NCBI GenBank assembly: GCA_029582155.1
Contig: CM055907.1
Coordinates: 10,949,874 to 11,013,873, forward strand
Source of the DNA: Panopea generosa
Lineage: Eukaryota > Mollusca > Bivalvia > Adapedonta > Hiatellidae
Length of the DNA stretch: 64,000 nucleotides
Direction of reading: 5' to 3'
The translations under genes were made by a program, and so were the position numbers. Below the pieces are notes generated by a model that did not search any database, was not told the origin of the DNA, and saw only the letters and a list, made by a program, of their open reading frames with translations. How positions within the stretch are numbered: the first letter of the stretch is position 1; each line of letters starts with the position of its first letter. Positions 31,470-43,120 of the stretch are shown one piece after another.

Positions 31470-32828
31470 AAACCCATTTGTGTCCTCTATTTTAATATTT
31501 AATACTTGTTAAATTTTATGCTTTATTAGGTTACTACACTATTTAATGTTATTATATTGTTAAAAATATTAACAGTTTCTAACTTTATGTATAAAGGAAT
31601 GTGATTTTTAAATTTCACTGTTAGTAACACTGGACACTATACTATAAATTCATTTATTTATGGCCAAATTAGTTTCTTGCATCTATTTAGTCTACTTAAA
31701 TGAATAACCAGGTTTAGTTTAATTGTTTCAAATGTAAAACTGGTTATTTAGTTCAATATTTAGCAATTAGTGCCAAGTGGAAGTATGATGTAACGAGACA
31801 CCAAATACGATGTAACTGGACGCAAAATGTGTAAAAGGACAACACAAAACTGCAGAAATTGTGTAACATGACACCAGTATAGACTCCATTAAAAGACACT
31901 AAGTTACACCATTGCAGACTCAATGCATCTATACAATTTGAATCAGGTGTTTCAACTACTGTCTTCATGCAAAAACAATCACAGGACATTTCTGTTTACA
32001 ATGTCTGACTGGATTTTTGTATTCATGAATAAATCGGGCACAGGTGTAACACTCGACATGGTGAAAATTATGTCCCGATTTCACTTGTTACACACAAATA
32101 ATTTGAGAGTAAATAATACATCAAATATATATTTTAAAATTAATAATGTTCCCTTGTACTTTCAGACATCTTAATTGTTACATAGAATTAATAATTCATA
32201 ATGGTACTTTCATACATCACATATCATTTTGGTAATGCTTAAAAGCATTTTAAATGCATTTAAGAGACCTGAGGATACCAAAACATTGTTGTCGTCGTAA
32301 CTTTTTTCCGAAAACTGACCACGTATACATTGTCGTCCGCCATATATCGAGTTGATTCCACAACCTTCCTTCTCGCTGCAAGCCGTAGAACTGACTGGTA
32401 TTTATGTCGTAAACAGACTCAAGGTTAAAAGGTTACGCGGGCGAATTACTTTGTAATTTTCCATTATGTTCAGAAACTGTGACGTAACAAAAGAGGAAAT
32501 GTTTCTCGTAACCAATATGTTGACTGTATGCCATATTTAAGTGGTGGTTTCTAGAATGCCATGTTTACGTCATTTTCATAGTGCACTATCGATCACTTAA
32601 AAACAACATGTGAACGAGATTCGTCGATGTCAAGGTTGTAAGCTACAATACATTTTGTCATGACGTAACTCTGAGGACACGTTTGGTTACGCCACATTAC
32701 AGAAAAATATTTAGTCAAATTCTCATATTTACGTTGCAAATAAAACCCCCCAGAAATTAATCAATTCAAATCCAAGGCTTATTTAATCAGACTAAGTGTC
32801 AATATACATTTTATAACTATATACGTAT
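31470..32828. other. Non-coding, no gene recognised
   Basis: AT-rich. Small open frames at 31753-31989 (-) and 31923-32174 (+) overlap on opposite strands and show no recognisable motif. Confidence 0.35.
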
Positions 32829-33100
32829 CAGTGACTTAATTACAGAGACTGGCAGGCTAATAGCAATATAATGTACACAGCTGAAAGTTCTTTAAAAATC
32901 TTCTTTCAGAATCTTCTTATGAATTTAAATTATTACTGATTTGAAAAATATTTACTTTTGTAACAAGTAATGGTAGTGTACTTGACAATAGACACACAAT
33001 GGAAATAAATAAAAAAAATATGTAGGAAGATGAAGAAGTAAATTTTCCATTGGTGGCGAAAATGTCATATTGATAATTAAAGATGTTTTATTACTGTAAA
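32829..33100. repeat. Dispersed repeat (relative of 10050-10500)
   Basis: gtgacttaattacagagact, gaatttaaattattactgat, ttttccattggtggcgaaaa and taaagatgtttta are shared in order with 10050-10500. Three diverged copies in one window indicate a moderately abundant family. Confidence 0.5.
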
Positions 33101-33242
33101 AGGAGGTGGGTACCGCGAGAAAAAGGAACCACAGTATACCATGTTTTTTTTAGTGAGTACCCTGGTATTTACCACAGACTATACCGTGTCAGTTTCGCAA
33201 ATGTACAATAGCCAAAATTTACTATAGCCAAAATTATTCGTC

Positions 33243-33610
33243 TGTTTTTATGCTCCCCCATAGAGGGGGGAAGCATATAGTAGCCACTTTGTGCTTCCCC
33301 AAGTTCTTGTCTGGGCTATTTCTCTACAACTGGTACGAATTTAACGAAACTGGCTAGGATGCATCATTACCAAGTGCAGATGTACATATTGTCTTAGTTT
33401 TCCGGTTCGATGATTTTTCAAGAAATTATGGCCCTTTGATTCTGTCTGTGACCAAATTCTTGTCCGCGCTATTTCTGTACAACCCAATGTTGGAATTTTA
33501 TTAATGCGCATAATATCTTTGAGTTCCGGTTCAATGATTTTTCATGGAGTTATGGCCCTTTAATTGAGTGTGACCAACTTGGGAAGCATCCATCGGTTCC
33601 ACAGGTATTT
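33243..33610. repeat. Old dispersed repeat (atgctcccccatagaggggg type)
   Basis: Starts with an imperfect palindrome tcccccatagaggggggaag. Two related sub-blocks follow: tcttgtctgggctatttct ... ttatggccctttgat, and tcttgtccgcgctatttct ... ttatggcccttta. It shares the gttat.gccctttgat phrase with the satellite at 58-60 kb, suggesting one superfamily. Confidence 0.6.
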
Positions 33611-35128
33611 TCTTGTTTCAAAAAAGTTCATATCCTTAACATAAATACCCCCATATACCCGGTATCGGATTTTACATGTTATTGACGATTTCCCAATCGT
33701 TCGCAATTTTGTCACAGATGATATCACATGTGGTGATATATTTTTAATATTAACATTAATTATAAGTAAAACTGGTCTGATAAGGTCAACTTAAAACCTT
33801 AAAAAGATGTAATATCAATAAGTAGTGAAACACAAAATAAGACACATTTTCACTTCGGTAATTACCGTCAATTCCTTCGGTCATCCAAATTGCAAAAAAA
33901 ATGGTACTTTATAAAAGGACCACAGTACTTAGAAATATAAAAAGATAATTATTCTAAAATACACTTGTCCATGCATTTCGTAAATACAATTTACAGATAT
34001 TTCACAGAAGTAATAATAATAACTATACTGGGTTATGTGCACTTGCCTTTCACATGAGTGAATAATTCTCAATTCCTAAACAATGTCAATTTACTGAACA
34101 GCATGAGGCAGTGCTCCAGATAAGGTGCATATTTACGTAAATAAGCATTGAAAGTGACAAAAAAAGCATTGAAAATAATAAATGTGCGTACCGGTAATTG
34201 AATTTAAGCATTTCATCGGCGATCTTGTGCGTAACGTATTTCTAAAGACCAGGGTTTTCACAACGGAAGTAGACGCCATGAAATAAACACATCTAAGGGA
34301 AGAAAGTGCTACGTAAAATATAGCCTGGTACCCTGAACTATACTGATAAAAATCGACTTTTTATTGGTAGATCGGGGAACCACACTAACTATATACAATA
34401 AGAGTTATTTCCTGTAGATCATTGTCACTGAGATGCACATGGGAACTTGTTGAGTATTTCCAAGTGTTTAAAAGAGGCCTGCTATAAACTTACCTGCATT
34501 ACTTTATCATATTTATTTAATATAAATGGCATCATCTGCTTCTGGCGTCGGAAGACGGAAAAAAACGCAACAGAAACCCAATCATTATCTTCTAATTTAT
34601 TCCAGTTCTTTAAGAAAAACAATACTCTCAAAAGTGAGTTATTGATGCATGTATTACGAAGTCACAAAAAATAAGCAAAAAACACACGGGAGGCAAGGTC
34701 AATACAAATACCATTGAATCATGGAAAGTAAAACTTCTCATGGCTGATAAATGAAATTGAAGGCAACCTCAAATCTGTATTAAAGCAAACATTAACAGTG
34801 TCTGGTCAGAAGTAAAGGTTAATTTTGAAAATACTCTTTCAATTTCCATTTTAAGAATTGCAATTTAATTTAGGGAGTAAATAAGCATTTGGCCAAAAGC
34901 TTTTCTGGAGCACTGATGAGGTGTATTTTTCTAAATTTATTTAAAAAAACAACAACAATGACATAGTAACCAATTAAAACACTGATCAATTTTAATGTAA
35001 ACATTTTTAATACAAATTAACATATCACCTCTTCTTATAACAAACCTTTTCAAATATTTTCTTATTTTCATTCTACATTTAACATGTGCTCCTGTGATAA
35101 TTTCAAACTCATTTTTCAACAAACTCTG
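33611..35128. other. Non-coding, no gene recognised
   Basis: AT-rich. A fragment near 34640-34730 reads as TNTIESWKVKLLMADK, possibly a transposase remnant, but nothing around it confirms this. Confidence 0.3.
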
Positions 35129-35129
35129 G

Positions 35130-35335
35130 TCCTCCGTGGCTGAGTGGTCTATTTTAAGGCGCCATCTCAAGATCACCTACCTCTCACCGCTAAGGTCGTG
35201 GGTTCAAGCCCTGCTCGCTCCAAAAACTTTATGCGAGAAAGTTTCCAGTTACTTGCGGAAGGACGGTGGTTCTACTCAAGTCTGAGGTCTTCCTCCACCA
35301 GTAAAACTGGATACGTCATATAACCAAATAATATA
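35130..35335 (+). mobile_element. tRNA-derived SINE, family II
   Basis: ctccgtggctgagtggtcta, B box gtgggttcaagccc, then tatgcgagaaagtttccagt, cttgcggaaggacggtggtt, gaggtcttcctccaccagta. Best preserved copy of the family in the window. Confidence 0.93.
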
Positions 35336-35759
35336 AGTGTGTTGAAACTGTTTAGAATAAAATAGATCTCGTGGTTTAAGAATCTTTATTTTTGTTCTCT
35401 ATTAGGGGCCAAACCTTCATTACCTTTATTACAGTAAGTACAGTGAAACTTAAATTTTACTTCAAACTGCAATATTTGAAAGTTAAGATCATTTTGTGTG
35501 TTTAAACATTATAAATCATATATGGATACATACACCTTACATTTTTATGTGTGAGAAATCAGTTGTTTGGAAAATTTGAATGATTAATTTGCCAAATGAT
35601 TAATTCTTCCCATACTATTTTATCATCAATTAGTAGAAAGATGCATGTTTTCTGTCCTCCTATATATGTCTATGCTGTCGGAGAAGGTGAGTAAATTGGT
35701 GCAACCACATCTCACTTGATACTTTCTACTTCAGGGTTGTACTGCCACAATGTCAGATA

Positions 35760-35889
35760 ATGATGCACAGTCAGCTGCACACGTCTTCCATGGCAATGAC
35801 TTCAGGTGAAGAGATGGACATGTCCGAAGTAGATGATGAATATTGTGTCCAGTATTTTGGTTTTATGCCGCAGTCCTTTTTTAATGGCA
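35760..35889 (+). CDS. MIS12: MIS12 exon 1 (coding)
   Basis: A possible acceptor (ctacttcag|GG at 35734) suggests a non-coding exon upstream. The donor is GGCA|GTAAGT. An out-of-frame ATG at 35750 in good context opens a 19-codon upstream ORF that overlaps the main frame. Of the in-frame ATGs, residue 19 (GAGATGG) has the best context. Confidence 0.75.
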
Positions 35890-36958
35890 GTAAGTATACG
35901 TTTATGCCCACGTCAATCAAGGAATAGTGAAGGGGCATCAAGTGTTGCCTCTGACAACCCATTTGTCCTTCCAGTCGAAAATTGGTCAGTGACTTCTGAA
36001 GGGGTCTATGTATTTGATTAATTAATAATTCAGTGTGTATATGATTACAAAATACAGTTTAACTTTTTGATAAATGGCAAGTTTGGTCAAATTTTTACAG
36101 GAGTTATGGACTCTTTTCGACATATTCGTTAAAATATTGGGTTTCAATCAATAGCAGGGGCATTCATGTCAACTGACACATTTCTAGTTCAAGTGTTCTA
36201 GATTTATGCCCAGGTGGGCCTGTGCATTGGCATTTATCTCTTTTATCTGCGATGCATATTGCGATACTTCATTTTCAGAACGATACATAATTATCTTGAT
36301 ATATATTGCCTGTGAAAATAAGAGGCAATGTGTATTGCGATATTCAAGTCGCGATGCAATGTGCATCATGATACTGACTTTTAAACTATTTTATATGCAA
36401 CCATCATGAATTTTTATAAAGATGTGTGTAATAACTATGCTGGTATGCAAGTTAAAAGTGTCTTTATTAACAGAAAACAACAGAACTAAAATATGGATCT
36501 TGTACATTTTTTATATGAAAAAAAGTTGCTTTATTGAAAATTTAGCATTGAATAACTAAACTGAAAATTTAATATTTATATTTTAATTTTAATATTAATA
36601 TTATAATAAAAAATTCACTTTAATACAGCTTGCCTGGTTAGCTCGGGTATGAAAATTTGACAAAACCAGGAAGCAATTTTCATTAATTTCTCTTTTCATT
36701 ATTGGCAGAATACATGTTTATCAAATATATATATATGTATATATACTCATGTTTATATATTTATACTCATGTTGCAGAGTCTGATGTACTATTTATCAAT
36801 TTCAGTGTACAACTCTATAGTAGAGTACCTGAAGGAAGCCATGACAGCACTGAATGACAGTATTCTGAATACGGTAACATTGATTGATCTAAAATACAGT
36901 TAAATTGAGTAAATGAGCCTAGAATATGATTTTGTTGCTGGGTTGATTGAATGATTGG

Positions 36959-36991
<33 letters not shown>

Positions 36992-39900
36992 CCAACACAC
37001 AGATAAGATGAACCTGAAATACATGTATCAGGGCTTAGAATTTAAGCGCTCGCCACTTGCAAAATGCGAGCTGTATTTTGAAAATGCGAGTTGAAATTAC
37101 TTAAGCTGGCATTTTTTTGCGAGTGGATTTCAAGTTGAGAAAATTACTGATTGTATTCATTTTATTGCTTTTTGAAAATAAACAAGTATTATCCTGGTAA
37201 AAATAACGGATTCTTGTCAATTTTACCAAATTACCACCTAGCAGCACGATTGTCAATGACATGTATTAAATATTTTATATGTAGACTGTGTCCAATTGTT
37301 TTTGATATCGAGATCATTCTGCAAAAAGGAAGTAACGTTAAAACCGTCAACAACATTATGAGTAGACTGCATCTAGTTTGATCGATCGCTCACTCACTTT
37401 ATTAAATGAAAGTAAAGTTGAAACTTGTCAACATTATTGTTTACATATTTTGTCAGCTGTTAAACTTGACAATGACAAAAATGGTGTGTCAACTGTAGAA
37501 TCCACGCGATCGACAGATCAAACATAATAATTAAACTATATTACTATGTTATCAGAACATTTACACATGTTAAACAATTGTCCTTTGCTAGATCTAGATC
37601 ATATTTTAAAATGAAAGGCCATTGGCTATATCAATTCTATAAATAGAAATGTGTGTATGTCTCAATCTTAGTCTCTGTACACTTGTTATTGTTGAATCCA
37701 TGATTCATATTTTGGTTTAGTTAAAATGTTTATTTATGATATCATTGTATGCATTTATTTATGGTAGTATAATAAATAACAAAGACAATTTTATTTTTTA
37801 AAATATTTTGTTTTGTAAAGTACTGCTTTGAATTGTACCTTAACATATATAATAACCTTGATACCATTGTCTATAAATAAAAAAAAGCTAATAATGCGAA
37901 TAAAATAACACGCAGGCTTTGAAACAATTAATTTTGGGTTTATTAAGACATTAAGACTACAAGTTTCTGCGACAAAATACAGTTACAGTTTCTAACCTGA
38001 AATATGATAATATGCTTGATTGATTGAACAAAAATATAAAATTATTGGTTCTTAATGTAGTACTGCACCTTTCGATTGTAACCACTTCCCACCCCAGACC
38101 TGGACAATGTGAGGACTTTGATTATTCGCTCTGCAGAGCCTTAGCTGTCTACGTTCAGTTTAGCAGTCTTAGCTGTCTATGTTCAGTTTAGCAGAGTCTT
38201 AGCTGTCTACGTTCAGTTTAGCAGAGTCTTAGCCATCTACATTCAGTTTAGCAGAGCCTTAGCTGTCTACGTTTAGTCTACGTTCAGTTTAGCATAGCCT
38301 TAGCTGTCTACGTTCAGTTTAGCAGAGTCTTAGCTGTCTACGTTCAGTTTAGCAGAGTCTTAGCCGTCTACGATCAGTTTAGCAGAGTCTTAGCCGTCTA
38401 CGTTCAGTTTAGCAGAGCCTTAGCTGTCTACCTTACTTTTAACAGAGCCTTAGCTGTCTACGTTCAGTTTAGCAGTCTTAGCTGTCTACGTTCAGTTTAG
38501 GAGAGCCTTAGCTGCCTACGTTCAGTTTAGCAGAGTCCTAGCTGTCTACGTTCAGTTTTGTAGAGCCTTAGCTGTCTACGTTCAGTTTAGCAGAGACTTA
38601 GCTGTGTACGCTCAGTTTAGCAGAGCCTTAGCTGTCTACATTCAGTTTAGCAGAGTTTTAGCTGTCTATGTTCAGTTTAGCAGAGCCTTAGCTGTATATG
38701 TTCAGTTTAGCTCCTGCATGTTCTAAGTGGTTATTAGCTGCAAGATTTACTGAAGTAATGTCAGTTCTTCAGATATCGGGATTCTATGATCACTCTACAT
38801 AATTGTCAATTCGCTTATTTTGGTGTTATACTTGTGTTTGTGTCCAATAACTTTATATACAGTAATATAATTTAGTATGTCACAAAACCTTAATTTATTA
38901 CAGTTTAATGGTATCGTATCTGAAGCTGAATTGAAGGAGATCTCGTACAAGCAGAGCGTGATAGCCGTAGAGAGACTTGATGAGAAATTTGATAAAGCTG
39001 AAGTATGTGCATGTTATCATGTCGTAAAGTGGGTCACTTCTGCAAGTAAAATAATTCTGTGTATCTAGAATTGTATTCAGTTGAAATCTTGATTAGTCAG
39101 AACAAACATTGTTTATCTTTCTTCAATCGCTGAAGCACAGGCAACCATATTGTTCGAGTATATCCTATTGAAAGATTTGGGGTAACTATCGGCCATAAGC
39201 ATAATCACCTACGTTAAGTATTTATTGAATTCTGTTTATTTGCTTGTGTTTGTTACAAATACAGATATTCATATAGTCAAACTTGCTTTAGCAGCCAGTC
39301 AAGGGAAGGAGCAAATGTGGCCATTTAAAACAGGTTGTCACTTAATACAGGTGAATTTGTTCTGAAAGCGTAGAAATGGAAAATAGTAAATGGGACTGCT
39401 TAAGACAAGTGGCTGCTAAATAGAGGCGACTGCTTGCACAGGTTTGACTACGTTAATGTTCATATTAATGATTTATATATGACATTGAGTTTCATTGTCG
39501 TTCGTCTCTCACTGCTGCTTGTTTCAATATTATATATTATTTTTTTATGCACTTGAGGACTAACAGATGATGAGTTAAGCTAACCACTCTTTCCTGGAAG
39601 ATTAACCAGTAGAACACATCCACCTCTGCAAGTAAATGATACCTTTCTCACTTGAATCAGCAGTGGTAGACGAATGACAATGAGATGCAATATTGTATAT
39701 CAATCATCACAGAGATTGTGGCCGGCTGGGGATTTGAACTCACGGCCCTTTGATTGATAGTCTGACACGCTACTGACTGAACTAACCGGGAGTGTGTCCT
39801 CCACTCTCATATTTGTATATATTTAAGTAAATCAAGCAGTCGTGGTGTCTCTGAGTCTGAACGACTTTCTAGATGCCTCCTCAAGATATTCTAATGAAAC

Positions 39901-41239
39901 AAATTAAAAGTTATTTTATTATTTTTTTTTTAATGGGGGTCAGCACATTTAAGTAGATATATGGCATACACGTTTTGTTTCTAGCATAATATATTAATGA
40001 CTTTCGGCCACGCAGGACTCGAACCTACATCCTCAGTGGTTGTAGGTAAGTCAGCCACAGAGGACCCTGCTAATCAAAAGTTTATGAGTATATATTTTAC
40101 ATGTACAGGCGAAACTCATTGTCTAGATGACAGCGGCGTGGTCTAGTGGTAGAGTGTCTGCCTTGCATGCGGAAGATCGTTGGTTCAATCCCTGGCCGGG
40201 TCATATCAAAGACTTTAAAAATGGTACTAGAAGCTTCCATGCTTGACGCTCAGCATTTAGAGGAGAGTTCTAGGTCTGGTCGGCCCGGTGTCAGTATAAT
40301 GTGACTGGGTGGGGTATCATACCATGTGTTTGCGGCATGATACTCCAGTGTGACAGGGCTTGGAATACTGTCTCAAGTAGACACCGTCGCGATATGACTG
40401 AAAAATTTTTTGAAAGCGATGCTAAACACCATACAACAAAACATTGTCTAGATATGGCATTAGTCTATATTCTGGTAGTGTCAATATTTTTTGCCATCCC
40501 TAACTCTTCCCCTTCATTGTGTATGTAAAAATATTGATCTCGATCCCAGTTTTAGTTCCTGATTGATTATTTCACACCTAATTGACTGCTAAAAAAACCC
40601 TGCATGCTATATTTTATACATGTTGTACTTTGTTAAAGATGCAACACTCATTACCGATATATGGGAAAGGTTTTAATAACTGCACAGAATGTTGCAAAAA
40701 TCTTGTCATCCAATTAGGCGACTGCATGTTAATTGTATGAATATCATTTGATTCAATCAATCGGCCTCAGCTTACATCGTCCACTGCTGAGAAATTCAAA
40801 GAAAGACCCGGATATGAACACTTATCATGACAATGTAACTCTACTGCATTGACTGTAATTTGGAAGCAAAAGCACTGATGACATACTGTGAAATATTCAT
40901 CTTGAGAGACAAAATTTATGCCGATGTTCGGATATCTTCAGTGTTTTTATGCAATCCCTCAATTATCGAGGTAACATATTGCGACTGAATGTAGGTAAAT
41001 ATCAATGTTCTGTCTATGTACTTCCAATAGGTGACATGAATTTGAAGTGTTTTGTACATTTATAATGCACAATAATAAATATTATTTATTTCTAGGTGTA
41101 CCTTCGTAATAACGTGTTTAATATTCCGCGACATGTGGTATTGCCAGAAGATAAGCTACATGTGGAGAGTCCATGCAGTGAGGAAGAAATGAAAAAACTT
41201 GATGAAGATATTCAGAACGTTGTCGACAGGATCGTAGCG
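35760..41239 (+). CDS. MIS12: MIS12 kinetochore protein, N-terminal 147 residues in four exons
   Basis: MIS12 is a core subunit of the MIND/Mis12 complex that links centromeric chromatin to the Ndc80 microtubule coupler. Exons 35760-35889, 36806-36873, 38904-39002 and 41096-41239 join with phases 1, 0 and 0. Seen: the family N-terminus YCVQYFGFMPQSF, an amphipathic helix (YNSIVEYLKEAMTALNDSIL), a second helix with VERLDEKFDKAEVYL, and the hallmark FNIPRHVVLPEDK followed by an acidic SEEEMKKLDEDIQ helix. Human MIS12 has 205 residues, so about 55-60 C-terminal residues are missing; no matching exon was found downstream. The start is uncertain: in-frame ATGs are at residues 1, 2, 11, 13, 19 and 21. 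Confidence 0.85.
36806..36873 (+). CDS. MIS12: MIS12 exon 2
   Basis: Acceptor aatttcag|TG, donor AATACG|GTAACA. 68 bp, entry phase 1, exit phase 0. It encodes the helix YNSIVEYLKEAMTALNDSIL. Confidence 0.85.
36947..36992. repeat. (ATTG)n microsatellite
   Basis: Run of gattgatt units in a MIS12 intron. Confidence 0.9.
37028..37140. repeat. Old dispersed repeat (gcgagt type)
   Basis: cagggcttagaatttaagcg then cgccacttgc, aaaatgcgag and a weak inverted gcgagtgga block. Its start resembles the block at 60665-60780. Function unknown. Confidence 0.35.
38140..38715. repeat. 30-bp minisatellite in MIS12 intron
   Basis: About 19 units of gtctacgttcagtttagcag plus agccttagct with small indels (some units lack agag). 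It ends near 38710. Confidence 0.93.
38904..39002 (+). CDS. MIS12: MIS12 exon 3
   Basis: Acceptor tttattacag|TTT, donor GCTGAA|GTATGT. Exactly 33 codons, phase 0 on both sides. It encodes FNGIVSEAELKEISYKQS and the VERLDEKFDKAE helix. Confidence 0.85.
39280..39440 (+). repeat. Dispersed repeat, inverted copy at 51330-51455
   Basis: Shares agcagccagtc, ggaaggagcaaa, acaggttgt, ttaatacaggt, ctgctta and acaggtttgac, in order, with the minus strand at 51330-51455. Confidence 0.7.
39550..39800 (-). mobile_element. tRNA-derived SINE, family III (minus copy)
   Basis: The minus strand starts ccggttagttcagtcagtag, has B box gtgagttcaaatcccc, a body with ctctgtgatgattgatat and gtctaccactgctgattcaa, and a tail with ccaggaaagagtggtta. 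Confidence 0.88.
40000..40072 (-). mobile_element. tRNA-derived SINE head fragment, family II-like (minus)
   Basis: Only the tRNA-like head remains: tcctctgtggctgacttacc and B box gtaggttcgagtcctgc. Confidence 0.55.
40128..40440 (+). mobile_element. tRNA-derived SINE, family I (best preserved copy)
   Basis: A box tggtctagtgg and B box tggttcaatccc, then tggtactagaagcttcc, gcatttagaggagag, ggggtatcataccatg and ctcaagtagacaccgtcg. It sits in the MIS12 intron between exons 3 and 4. Confidence 0.93.
41096..41239 (+). CDS. MIS12: MIS12 exon 4 with LPEDK motif
   Basis: Acceptor tatttctag|GTG, donor GTAGCG|GTAAGT. 48 codons, phase 0. It carries NIPRHVVLPEDKL and CSEEEMKKLDEDIQ, the most diagnostic stretch of the family. 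Confidence 0.9.
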
Positions 41240-43120
41240 GTAAGTTGTATTAAAATGTCCATCAGTTTCGACTCTTGATTTCACAGGACATTGGGATAGA
41301 CTCACATTGAGATAGATGAGTGGTCAACATTTAAAAAAATACGATTGCCTTGAACTAGAAAAAATATGCCACAAAACTCAGCAAATGATAAAGTGCATAA
41401 AAGCGTTTAATGTGTATATATTTTTACATAGAACAGATAAGAAATTAAAAATACACTATCAAGAATGAATTGAATGTTGCTGTTCACAATTAATCTGATA
41501 TATATATATTTTTTTTTTAATTTCAATCACTGAAAAGTGATCCATTTAATCACCCCGTAATAGGTCTGTGAGGGTCGGGGTGGGCCATCCCTCAACAAAC
41601 CGTACAAATATATATATCAGTCAAATTGTAACATACATTCATATATATATACACTGAAAGGAAAAAGAAAGCATACATTTGGGTTTTTAGAATTATTTCA
41701 TTATTGACTAAGTTTATTCATGTGATGGAAAAATGAACTGATTTTTTCTTATTAATTTGCTTTGAAATGAATTAAATGTTTGTTTTTTGATTCAACAGTA
41801 TGATGAAAGATAAATATACAAAATTTATATGCAATACATTTATTGTTCCTTGACCTGTCGACGTTTATAGGTATGTATACTTTCTTTTTCCTTTCACCGA
41901 ATACACATATATACATTAATCTTAAAGGGACACACCAGTCTCAACAAATTATAGACTGTAGCTTGATCTAAAACAAAAATCAAACAGAATTAAAATATAA
42001 TTTGACACAGCAGATGATAGTATAAGAAAATTATGTTGTCTAATGACTTCAGGAGATTTTTCTCTCTTAAGTTTATAGTGGCTGGCTTGGTGTAGGACCT
42101 TACTAAATATTAAATATGTATTTTGGTGTATCCCTTTTTACAGAAAAGATATAGTGGCAATAATTACATGAATTTTATTATATTGGGGTTGTTTTTGTGT
42201 GTTTATATTTATTAGAGGTATCTATAATTGGAATGGTTTATAAACACAATTTTTTGTGTGTTAATTGATGGTGTTTATTGAAAGCCAGGAGAAGACATTA
42301 AAAAAAATATCAAAGATACCTTGGTTCATTTAATATTTTTTCTAGTAAAATTTAACTATATTTGAGAATCAGAAAACACAAAAGAATCACCTATTTCATA
42401 AATTTTATAAAACATGTGTTTTCAGTTATTGGATTGGTTGAATATTAGTGTAATATATTTCTCATTTGCATATATTTCATGAAAAATTAAGCAGATTCAC
42501 ATACAAACTAAAATATTATGTCAATTATATATACAAATATACAGAAAGAATAAGTAACAAACTTATATGTGAATTCAAGAGAGACAGGTGTGTAGTGTAA
42601 GGAACTTTTTGTTGTTGATTTTTAAAAATCAAATATTAAAAAATAATAAAATGAAACAACAATTGTTTTGAAAGAAACATGATGTGTAAACACTATTTCC
42701 AAGCAGATATTTATAGTTTAACAGAGTCCCTTATAATTATAATGATTCCATTTGTGACACAAAAAATATAGGCTATACTATTGATGTAAACAGTAATTAA
42801 GATCTTATATTATTGCAAAATTTGCTTTCACAAATAAGATAAACTCTAGTTAGAGTACACATGTGTTCTATGACCAGATGTAAAATTGTTATATAAACAC
42901 TTTCCTTTTCTTTTAATGAAAAATAAAACAGAAGTTGGATCATTACAAAACAATATATAAGTAGAAAAAGAAAAAAACAAAGACAACAATAGAAAAAATC
43001 GAGGCAGCAGGAGATTTTCAGTAAAGTACTGTCTCCACAAAATAAGCAAAGAGGCCATCCTGGAGGGCAACTTTTATAATATATAAATCTGAAAAATTGT
43101 AAAATTAATAGTCTTTATTT
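41240..43120. other. Non-coding after MIS12 exon 4, apart from one MITE
   Basis: AT-rich. A single TTAAAGGGACACACCAG end at 41934 resembles the TTAA-AGGG elements elsewhere, but no partner end was found. No further MIS12 exon was recognised. Confidence 0.4.
41654..41897. mobile_element. ~245-bp MITE
   Basis: The terminal inverted repeats TGAAAGGAAAAAGAAAG..ATACAT are near-identical over about 22 bp at 41655-41677 and 41873-41896. The surrounding TA-rich sequence obscures any target duplication. Confidence 0.65.

Noticed and set aside
34447..34740. Possible zf-BED or transposase remnant
   Set aside because: A short coding-like phrase only; no catalytic motif, TIR or continuing frame.
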